From the NCBI GenBank assembly GCA_900550865.1, contig URTM01000010.1, positions 16,573-80,572 on the forward strand: 64,000 nucleotides of DNA, written 5' to 3'. Below are positions 57,987 to 64,000 of the stretch, piece after piece. Position 1 is the first letter of the stretch. Each line of letters begins with the position of its first letter. A program made the translations under genes and the position numbers. Under the pieces are notes generated by a model. It was not told where the DNA came from. It saw nothing but the letters and a program-made list of their open reading frames with translations, and searched no databases. The stretch is from an uncultured Dorea sp. (lineage in GTDB: Bacteria > Bacillota > Clostridia > Lachnospirales > Lachnospiraceae).

Positions 57987-58974
57987 CCATATATGCTTCT
58001 TCTGTTTTCTCTGTATCTCCAATTGTACAGAATCCATATTTTTCATAAAATGCTTCCGCATCCTGTGTATGCAGCATCCCGTACAAATGTCCGTTCTCTT
58101 TCATGATCTGATCCATCAGGATTGTCCCAAATCCCTGTCCCCGGTATGTTTCTTCTATAACCAGATCCATCAGATAAAATGTTGTTACACCATCTGTCAG
58201 AACCCTTGCAAATCCAATCTGCCTGTCGTTTCTGCTTTCATTTGCACTGTCTTTTAGAAATAACCCATACGGGCAGGAATTTTCCATGCTTTTCCGGATT
58301 GCCTCTTCCGGTCTGTCTTTTGCCCAGTCCGTACTGTACAGAAGTTCTGCCACTTCTTCCGGATGCATATTTTCTACACCTTTTCTGATATAGTAAGATT
58401 TCTTTCTGTCTTCTCCCTCTGCCGCGATCTTATCAATCGATATCTGACGGATCACTTCACGCAGCTTCGTAAGATACGGATCTGCCTTACATTCTTTTTC
58501 TCCATAAGTCATCTGCAGATCATATTCCAGCGGAAGCCAGGTTGTAATATCCGCCTCGTTATGCTGGATCAAAGTCTCCATCTTATCCAGGGCATGCACG
58601 ATCTTCGCTTCCATTGTCTCTGCTCTTTCCAGTTCCCCGAACAATTCATCCAGCTCCAGCCGCTCTTTTTCCGGGAGCATTGCGGTCAGCAGTGTGAGCG
58701 CATCTCCTTCTGTTTCCCGGTCATCATCTGTCTTCACAAATGCCGGAATATCACCGGTCACTGCTTCTCCCAAATCGTGGAACAGGCACATCTTCATCAC
58801 CTTGTCCATATCACAGTCCGGAAATTCTTCTTTTACCAGCCATGCAAATACACACAGACGGTAAGTGTGTTCTGCTACACTTTCCCGTCTGCTGCTTGTC
58901 GTTCTGGAATGACGCATATTACATTTCAGGCGTTCTGCCACGCTCATAAAGTCAAGTATTGTTCTTGGTTCCAT
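57970..58974 (-). CDS. HD-domain phosphohydrolase fused to a GNAT acetyltransferase
   Basis: 334 residues with two domains. Residues ~1-190 form an HD (YfbR/HD_3-type 5'-nucleotidase) domain: SRRESVAEHTYRLCVFAWL, CLFHDLGEAVTGDIP (HD pair), IVHALDKMETLIQ (Asp). Residues ~195-330 form a GNAT domain: SYYIRKGVENMHPEEVAEL, TFYLMDLVIEETYRGQGFG (acetyl-CoA loop), AEAFYEKYGFC. Each half usually occurs alone; nothing in the DNA suggests a frameshift join. Would hydrolyse a nucleoside monophosphate and acetylate a small molecule or protein. RBS AGGTGAAG. Confidence 0.88.
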   Translation of the reverse strand: MEPRTILDFMSVAERLKCNMRHSRTTSSRRESVAEHTYRLCVFAWLVKEEFPDCDMDKVMKMCLFHDLGEAVTGDIPAFVKTDDDRETEGDALTLLTAMLPEKERLELDELFGELERAETMEAKIVHALDKMETLIQHNEADITTWLPLEYDLQMTYGEKECKADPYLTKLREVIRQISIDKIAAEGEDRKKSYYIRKGVENMHPEEVAELLYSTDWAKDRPEEAIRKSMENSCPYGLFLKDSANESRNDRQIGFARVLTDGVTTFYLMDLVIEETYRGQGFGTILMDQIMKENGHLYGMLHTQDAEAFYEKYGFCTIGDTEKTEEAYMEKPCS

Positions 58975-58981
58975 TCTTCAC

Positions 58982-59839
58982 CTACTCATTCAGATATTCT
59001 AACAGCCCCTGATATTCTTTCTTCATTAATCTGTTTCCATGCATATAGAAATGCTGCAGCTTATCATAATCCTTCTCCATACGTGATACCGTCGGGATCA
59101 GTGGGCGGATCACGAATATCTTTCCTTCTTCTTCCAGCTTTTCAATCAGTTTCATCTGCTTGTTGTATACAGCATTTCTTGTCATGATCGTACGTACCAG
59201 ATTCGGATATTTCTTATAAGCTCTTTTATAAAGCTGTTCCGTTGCTTTTACCGCTCTCTTCTTGCGGTAGCCCGGATTTCTCGTCAACACTACAACAATC
59301 TTGTCATTTCCTTTTTCCAGTGCATATTCGATTGGAATGGAATCAGCAAGGCCGCCGTCCATATACGGGATTCCGTCTACATTTGCAATCGGTGCCACAA
59401 GCGGCATACTGCTCGATGCACGGCAGATCTTCATCAGACGTTCCGGATCCTTATCTTCCGACAGATACTCCGCATCTCCCGTGATACAGTTCGTAACAAC
59501 CAGTTCACATTCCATATCGGATGCAAAATAGGTCTCAAAATCAAATGGATAGATTTCATTCGGAAATTTATCGAACAACATATCCATATCCATCAGGGCT
59601 TTTTCTTTCAGGGTCTTCTTCAAACCATATACATAATCGTATTCTTTCTCACGGTGGATCACGCATTCCCGGCTCCGCCCAGCCTGTTTTGATACATAAT
59701 CAACCGCATTACACGCACCTGCAGACACTCCGATCACATTGGACATATACAGCTCTTTTCCCATCAGATAATCAAGAACTCCCGATGTGAATACTCCACG
59801 ATTAGCTCCACCTTCCAATACTAATGTTGCTTTTATCAT
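58982..59839 (-). CDS. patatin-like phospholipase family protein
   Basis: Lipid acyl hydrolase of 285 residues (RssA/YchK-like): oxyanion loop LEGGANRGVFTSGVLD, nucleophile GVSAGACNAVDYVS (Ser), and catalytic Asp in MDGGLADSIPIEYALE. No signal peptide, so cytoplasmic. It lies 7 nt upstream of the HD-GNAT gene in the same direction, forming a pair. RBS GAGGGAAG. Confidence 0.93.
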   Translation of the reverse strand: MIKATLVLEGGANRGVFTSGVLDYLMGKELYMSNVIGVSAGACNAVDYVSKQAGRSRECVIHREKEYDYVYGLKKTLKEKALMDMDMLFDKFPNEIYPFDFETYFASDMECELVVTNCITGDAEYLSEDKDPERLMKICRASSSMPLVAPIANVDGIPYMDGGLADSIPIEYALEKGNDKIVVVLTRNPGYRKKRAVKATEQLYKRAYKKYPNLVRTIMTRNAVYNKQMKLIEKLEEEGKIFVIRPLIPTVSRMEKDYDKLQHFYMHGNRLMKKEYQGLLEYLNE

Positions 59840-60027
59840 AAATCTTCCCTCTCTTTTGCTTTCTGTTCTTCGTAATTACCATTATATACCCTTTTTCATA
59901 GAAGGAAAAGAGGAACTTCCCTTGCTATTTTTCCATATATTTGATACTATATGCTAGTCAGCGTCTGCAAATCCGGGCGCAGTCACTATCAACAGAGATT
60001 CAAACGACAAGGAGAATATAAACCAAT

Positions 60028-61659
60028 ATGATTAGTACAAGTAATGTAACATTACGGGTTGGTAAAAAAGCCCTGTTCGAAGATGTTAATATTAAATTCA
60101 CAGAAGGAAACTGCTACGGTCTGATCGGAGCAAACGGTGCAGGTAAATCTACATTCTTAAAGATCCTGTCCGGACAGCTTGAGCCGACGAACGGCGAAGT
60201 TATCATCACACCAGGCGAACGTCTTTCTTTCCTGCAGCAGGATCATTTCAAATATGACGAATATCCGGTTCTGGATACCGTTATGATGGGAAATGCAAGA
60301 CTGTATGAGATTATGAAAGAAAAAGAAGCCATCTATGCAAAAGAAGATTTCACCGATGAAGACGGTATGAAAGCCAGCGAACTGGAAGGTGAATTCGCAG
60401 CCATGAACGGATGGGAAGCAGAATCTGATGCTGCCACATTATTAAATGGTCTCGGCATTCCGGTTGAGATGCACTACGAAATGATGAAGAACTTAAACGG
60501 TCCAGAGAAGGTTAAGGTCCTGCTTGCCCAGGCACTGTTCGGTAATCCAGACATTCTGCTCCTCGATGAGCCTACCAACCACTTAGACCTCGATGCGATC
60601 GCATGGCTGGAAGAATTCCTGATCAACTTTGACAATACTGTCATCGTTGTATCCCATGACCGTTACTTCCTGAATAAGGTCTGCACACAGATTGCCGATA
60701 TCGATTATGGTAAGATCAAGCTCTATGCCGGTAACTATGACTTCTGGTATGAGTCAAGCCAGCTTCTGATCCGTCAGATGAAGGAAGCCAATAAGAAAAA
60801 AGAAGAAAAGATCAAAGAGTTGCAGGAATTCATCTCACGTTTCAGTGCCAATGCTTCAAAGTCTAAGCAGGCTACTTCCAGAAAACGTGCCCTGGAGAAG
60901 ATCCAGCTTGATGATATCCAGCCATCCAGCCGTAAATATCCTTACATCGACTTCCGTCCAAACCGCGAGATCGGTAACGAAGTACTGACAGTAGAAGGAT
61001 TAAGCAAAACAATTGACGGCGAAAAGGTTCTGGATAACATTTCCTTTACTCTGAACCACGATGACAAGGTTGCATTCGTCGGAAGTAATGAGCTTGCCAA
61101 GACAACGCTCTTCCAGATCCTTGCAGGAGAACTGGAACCGGATGAGGGTACTTATAAATGGGGAATCACAACAACCCAGGCCTACTTCCCACTTGACAGC
61201 GGAAGTGAATTTGACAATGATTACAGCATCGTAGACTGGCTGACACAGTATTCGGAAGAAAAAGATGCTACTTATGTACGTGGATTTCTTGGACGTATGC
61301 TGTTCTCCGGTGATGACGGCGTGAAGAAAGTACGTGTTCTTTCCGGAGGAGAAAAGGTACGCTGTCTGTTATCTAAAATGATGATCAGCGGTGCCAATGT
61401 ACTGATCCTTGACGAGCCTACCAACCACCTTGATATGGAAAGTATCACTGCACTCAACAATGGAATGACAAAATTCCCTGGTGTACTTCTCTTCTCTTCC
61501 AGAGACCACCAGATCGTACAGACTACTGCCAACCGTATCATGGAGATCGTTCCGGGCGGTAAGCTGATCGATAAGATTACTACTTATGATGAATATCTTG
61601 AAAGTGATGAGATGGCTCGTAAGAGACAGACTTATACTGTTCAGGAGGAAGATAATTAA
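60028..61659 (+). CDS. ABC-F family ATPase with one degenerate nucleotide site
   Basis: 543 residues, two ABC domains joined by a helical linker (~240-300, KEANKKKEEKIKELQEFISR), soluble, of the YkpA/YbiT ribosome-associated group. NBD1: Walker A GANGAGKST, signature LNGPEKVKV (usual LSGGE), Walker B ILLLDEPTNHLD, H-loop VSHDRYF. NBD2: Walker A GSNELAKTT (Ala for the last Gly), signature LSGGEKVR, Walker B VLILDEPTNHLD, switch SSRDHQ (Arg for His). So site 1 is consensus and site 2 is altered on both faces. RBS AAGGAG is 13 nt away, rather long. Confidence 0.9.
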   Translation: MISTSNVTLRVGKKALFEDVNIKFTEGNCYGLIGANGAGKSTFLKILSGQLEPTNGEVIITPGERLSFLQQDHFKYDEYPVLDTVMMGNARLYEIMKEKEAIYAKEDFTDEDGMKASELEGEFAAMNGWEAESDAATLLNGLGIPVEMHYEMMKNLNGPEKVKVLLAQALFGNPDILLLDEPTNHLDLDAIAWLEEFLINFDNTVIVVSHDRYFLNKVCTQIADIDYGKIKLYAGNYDFWYESSQLLIRQMKEANKKKEEKIKELQEFISRFSANASKSKQATSRKRALEKIQLDDIQPSSRKYPYIDFRPNREIGNEVLTVEGLSKTIDGEKVLDNISFTLNHDDKVAFVGSNELAKTTLFQILAGELEPDEGTYKWGITTTQAYFPLDSGSEFDNDYSIVDWLTQYSEEKDATYVRGFLGRMLFSGDDGVKKVRVLSGGEKVRCLLSKMMISGANVLILDEPTNHLDMESITALNNGMTKFPGVLLFSSRDHQIVQTTANRIMEIVPGGKLIDKITTYDEYLESDEMARKRQTYTVQEEDN

Positions 61660-61664
61660 ATTGA

Positions 61665-61719
61665 TTTGGGATTTAATTCCGGTTCGGCTATCCAAAGCCT
61701 TCCTGAATTAAATCCCAAA
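61665..61719. terminator. hairpin after the ABC-F gene
   Basis: Perfect 15-bp stem TTTGGGATTTAATTC/GAATTAAATCCCAAA with inner GGCT/AGCC pairing; convergent position before the small membrane protein gene; no long T-run. Confidence 0.7.
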
Positions 61720-61725
61720 TTCATT

Positions 61726-62241
61726 TCAAAATCTTTTATGTAATCTTTCATATACCTGATCGAATGTTCTCTGTCTTCCATCTCCTTTTGTTGTTGACAG
61801 TATTGCATGTCTCTTTCCGTCCGGTTCTGTCAGGAATAATGTCTTTTTGATAGTGCCTTGTTTTCCTACTTCCAGTTTCTCCATCTGGTTCAGATCATAT
61901 ATTTCTACATCCGTATCTACAACCACTACATAATCTTTTGCAACCAGAAGTTGTTCCTCTTTTAATTCCAGTACATCCGGTGCTGCCAGCTGACGATAGA
62001 ACCCTTCTTTGTCTTTCACTCTGTCCAGCTTTCTGTTGAATTCTTTTCTTGCTTTTGTATTCAACACTGCCAAAACAAGTCCTACACATCCAATAATTGC
62101 TGCCAGCATAATATTATCAAACGAGCAGATCAATGCCAGGCACAGAAGACTGATCCAGACGATCATTCCTGTCTGTAGTGATTTGATCCTTTTTGCTGTC
62201 AGATCTGCATATTTTTGCTGTCCTGCTGTTTCAATCGCCAT
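61726..62241 (-). CDS. uncharacterised two-helix membrane protein
   Basis: 171 residues, not recognised. N-terminal KYADLTAKRIKSLQTG is followed by two hydrophobic helices (~26-42 MIVWISLLCLALICSF and ~46-62 MLAAIIGCVGLVLAVL), then a ~100-residue cytoplasmic domain rich in beta strands (LELKEEQLLVAKDYVVVVDT, KKTLFLTEPDGKRHAILST) that looks like a PH-like/YcxB-type domain. ATG after AGGAGAAGG. 82 nt after the histidine-phosphatase gene. Confidence 0.7.
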   Translation of the reverse strand: MAIETAGQQKYADLTAKRIKSLQTGMIVWISLLCLALICSFDNIMLAAIIGCVGLVLAVLNTKARKEFNRKLDRVKDKEGFYRQLAAPDVLELKEEQLLVAKDYVVVVDTDVEIYDLNQMEKLEVGKQGTIKKTLFLTEPDGKRHAILSTTKGDGRQRTFDQVYERLHKRF

Positions 62242-62323
62242 ACATCCTTCTCCTTTTATTGCATCTTCGAATCCGCCTTTTTCCGGATATTCCACACACT
62301 GTTATCTTTTACTCCGCTGCAAC

Positions 62324-62962
62324 TTATTTATCTGCCCAAGGTCTTACTGCTTCTTCGTAATATGTAACATTTTCCGAAAGAATCTTCGCCTCTCCGTTCT
62401 TTACTTCTACTTCTGTCACCGCACAGTTACTGTGCACTCCGATGCCCCAGTATTTTTCCAGCGGTTCCTTTCTGATGTTATTCAGTATACCTGCCAGCGC
62501 CGCTCCGTGTGTGGTAATAAGTATATTTCCATACACACCTTCTGCTTTTTTGTACAGACTTTCCAGAAACTCACCGGTTCTTTTCTTTACATCTGCAAAT
62601 GCTTCGCCGCCTGCTCCCGGTCTGAATCCCACCGGATCATCGAAAAATTTCTGAAAATCTTCCGGAAGTTCCCAATGATCCCTTGCGCAACATTTTCCCT
62701 CATATTCACCGAATGCCATTTCCCCAATTCTGGCATCCGTAATGATCGGAATATCCCTGCCCTCCAGTATGATCCTCGCTGTTTCATATGCTCTCGACAA
62801 CGGACTTGAGATACACAGATCAAACGGGATATCACGAAGTCCCTCTGCGGTCTCTTCTGCCAGATGCTTGCCAAACTGATTCAGCGGAATATCCACCTGT
62901 CCCTGAATCTTCTTTACTTTATTCCAATCAGTTTCTCCATGTCTTACCAGATAAAGTTTCAT
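62324..62962 (-). CDS. histidine phosphatase family protein (phosphoglycerate-mutase-like)
   Basis: 212 residues: phosphate-binding LYLVRHGETDWNKVKKIQG (RHGE), LCISSPLSRAYETARI (second Arg), EMAFGEYEGK, and LITTHGAALAGIL (second His). Cofactor-independent of 2,3-BPG is not decidable; could be an alpha-ribazole or general sugar phosphatase. RBS AGGAGG. Confidence 0.9.
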   Translation of the reverse strand: MKLYLVRHGETDWNKVKKIQGQVDIPLNQFGKHLAEETAEGLRDIPFDLCISSPLSRAYETARIILEGRDIPIITDARIGEMAFGEYEGKCCARDHWELPEDFQKFFDDPVGFRPGAGGEAFADVKKRTGEFLESLYKKAEGVYGNILITTHGAALAGILNNIRKEPLEKYWGIGVHSNCAVTEVEVKNGEAKILSENVTYYEEAVRPWADK

Positions 62963-63111
62963 TCTCCTAATTTTTCCTCCTAAAACACCCTTTTAAGGCC
63001 CACAGTTCTCTTCCGTAAGCACCCATTTTCTTCATTGACCTCTAACGCCAATATAACTGTCAGTATACCATACCTTTTCATCTTTTTATAGTAAAATTCT
63101 GCCGAAAATGC

Positions 63112-63117
63112 TATAAT
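63112..63117 (+). promoter_or_regulatory. -10 element of luxS
   Basis: TATAAT with extended TGC, ~50 nt before the start codon; no good -35. Confidence 0.5.
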
Positions 63118-63167
63118 ATTTTTGCATAAATTCTTTAAAATTATTGAAACAAAGAGGAGTATCAATT

Positions 63168-63647
63168 ATGGAAAAAATTGCAAGCTTTACTGTAGATCAC
63201 CTGAGACTTGTTCCGGGTGTATATGTTTCCCGCGTTGACCAGGTAGCTGGAAATCCGATCACAACTTTTGATCTGCGCATGACTCGTCCGAACAAGGAAC
63301 CGGTAATGAACACAGCAGAAGTCCACACGATTGAACATCTTGCCGCAACATTCTTACGCAATCATGCGGAATATGCAGACAAGACCATCTATTTCGGACC
63401 GATGGGCTGCCGTACCGGATTCTATCTGATACTTGCCGGAAGTTACGAATCCAAAGATATCGTACCGTTATTAAAAGAAATGTATACATTTATGGCTGAG
63501 TTCGAGGGTGAAGTTCCGGGAGCCGCTGCCAAAGACTGTGGCAACTATCTGGATATGAACCTTCCAATGGCGAAATATCTGTCTAAGAAGTATCTTACAG
63601 AGGTTCTTGAGAATATTACGGACGAACAGTTAAATTATCCGGCATAA
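63168..63647 (+). CDS. luxS: S-ribosylhomocysteine lyase
   Basis: Splits S-ribosylhomocysteine into homocysteine and DPD, the precursor of autoinducer-2, in the methyl cycle. 159 residues: SFTVDHLRLVPGVYVSR, metal motif VHTIEHLAATFLRNH (HxxEH), GPMGCRTGFYLI (Cys), and the metal Cys in AAKDCGNYLDMNL. Start at MEKIASF after GAGGAG. Two family-2 repeats follow. Confidence 0.97.
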   Translation: MEKIASFTVDHLRLVPGVYVSRVDQVAGNPITTFDLRMTRPNKEPVMNTAEVHTIEHLAATFLRNHAEYADKTIYFGPMGCRTGFYLILAGSYESKDIVPLLKEMYTFMAEFEGEVPGAAAKDCGNYLDMNLPMAKYLSKKYLTEVLENITDEQLNYPA

Positions 63648-63652
63648 TCTGC

Positions 63653-63692
63653 AGGACCTGCCACTGGCAGCTCCTTACGAACGCATGGCGAT
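63653..63692 (+). repeat. family-2 repeat copy b (40 bp)
   Basis: Begins AGGACCTGCCACTGGCAG and ends CGAACGCATGGCGAT; 37 of 40 positions equal copy a 22 kb away. Directly after luxS. Confidence 0.8.
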
Positions 63693-63696
63693 ACAG

Positions 63697-63736
63697 AAAA
63701 CCTGCTACTGGCAGCTTTTCTTGCATACTTTAGTAT
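63697..63736 (+). repeat. family-2 repeat copy c (40 bp)
   Basis: Begins AAAACCTGCTACTGGCAG and ends CTTGCATACTTTAGTAT, 4 bp after copy b in the same direction, making a tandem pair of the two sequence subtypes. Confidence 0.75.
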
Positions 63737-63737
63737 C

Positions 63738-63773
63738 AAAAAAACACGCAAGATTCATTCCTGCGTGTTTTTT
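63738..63773. terminator. convergent terminator of luxS and rplT
   Basis: AAAAAACACGCA/TGCGTGTTTTTT stem with T-runs on both strands. Confidence 0.85.
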
Positions 63774-63788
63774 ATATACATTTTTAAA

Positions 63789-64000
63789 TTATGCTAAAGC
63801 AGCTTTTGCAGCTTCTGCAAGTGTTGCAAATCCTTCTGCATCATTTACAGCCATCTCTGCAAGCATCTTTCTGTTCATCTCGATGTTAGCTACTTTTAAG
63901 CCGTGCATGAACTTGCTGTATGACAGTCCGTTCATTCTTGCTGCAGCGTTGATACGAGCGATCCAGAGCTGACGCATCTGACGTTTGCGCTGTTTTCTTC
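63789..64000 (-). CDS. rplT: 50S ribosomal protein L20 (C-terminal part)
   Basis: About 70 C-terminal residues, entering from beyond the window: RQMRQLWIARINAAARMNG, SYSKFMHGLKVANIEMNRK, MLAEMAVNDAEGFATLAEAA, all typical of L20, an early 23S-binding assembly protein. Upstream partners infC and rpmI would lie outside. Confidence 0.95.
   Translation of the reverse strand, partial: RKQRKRQMRQLWIARINAAARMNGLSYSKFMHGLKVANIEMNRKMLAEMAVNDAEGFATLAEAAKAALA

Noticed and set aside
61665..61719. Further repeat family based on AATTAAATCCCAA, also seen at the end of the DeoR gene (~48424-48437)
   Set aside because: Only 13 nt are shared, one copy is coding; chance cannot be excluded.
40974..63736. CRISPR-like repeats
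   Set aside because: The 40-bp units are dispersed rather than regularly spaced, with no spacers and no cas genes.

Overview
The window looks like a chromosome segment of an anaerobic gut Firmicute of the Lachnospiraceae type (Blautia/Dorea/Mediterraneibacter-like). This is inferred from strong AGGAGG-type ribosome binding sites, moderate G+C with AT-rich patches, the order ylxM-ffh-rpsP-khpA-rimM-trmD-rplS, a CpsB/C/D polysaccharide switch, LuxS, QueH and a cellobiose phosphorylase closely resembling clostridial enzymes. No rRNA, CRISPR array, prophage, integrase or complete insertion sequence was seen.

Layout. (1) 1-11.1 kb: a cell-surface polysaccharide operon on the minus strand. A consensus promoter (11075-11103) and a leader with an intrinsic-terminator hairpin (10953-11003) precede cpsB, cpsC, cpsD, an Ig-like anchored protein, an LCP ligase and the priming sugar transferase. 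After a long hairpin and a drop in G+C come a TagA/WecG glycosyltransferase, wecC, an acetyltransferase, wecB and a heparinase-like gene that leaves the window. wecB and wecC point to ManNAc/ManNAcA in the polymer. (2) 11.2-18.6 kb: a minus-strand run of topB, an AT-rich ATPase plus DUF4276 pair (best candidate for an undescribed defence module), a hexapeptide protein, an AAA-ATPase/PD-(D/E)XK protein and a beta-hydroxyacid dehydrogenase. (3) 18.6-28.1 kb: ppk1, asd, argH and queH, an ABC importer pair lacking a binding protein, a lone prepilin peptidase, a secreted MBL-fold protein and tRNA-Thr(CGT). (4) 28.2-35.2 kb: cellobiose uptake and phosphorolysis, with lacI-SBP-two permeases divergent from cellobiose phosphorylase and matching 14-bp operators at both promoters.

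(5) 35.3-44.7 kb: housekeeping genes (mscS-like, pgeF, yraN, rnhB, two lepB, rbgA, rplS, trmD, rimM, khpA, rpsP, ffh, ylxM). (6) 44.9-48.3 kb: a J-domain protein, a 26-cysteine Gly/Cys-rich protein with an internal 90-bp duplication, two unrecognised small proteins, a thioesterase, and a TruA homologue whose catalytic Asp position is Glu. (7) 48.4-57.9 kb: a four-carbon sugar-acid catabolic locus with a GntR regulator divergent from a GarR-like dehydrogenase, two DUF1537 kinases, PdxA2 and a GntP permease, followed by a CDF transporter and a DeoR regulator. (8) 58-64 kb: an HD-GNAT fusion, a patatin, an ABC-F ATPase with one degenerate nucleotide site, a small membrane protein, a histidine phosphatase, luxS and the end of rplT.

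Two dispersed short-repeat families thread the intergenic regions. Family 1 (about 33 bp, GGGGAC...GTCCC ends) lies around ppk1 and encodes part of its C-terminus. Family 2 (40 bp, core CTGCCACTGGCAG) sits near operon ends. Several convergent gene ends share a hairpin, so the terminator arm encodes the last residues of a protein.
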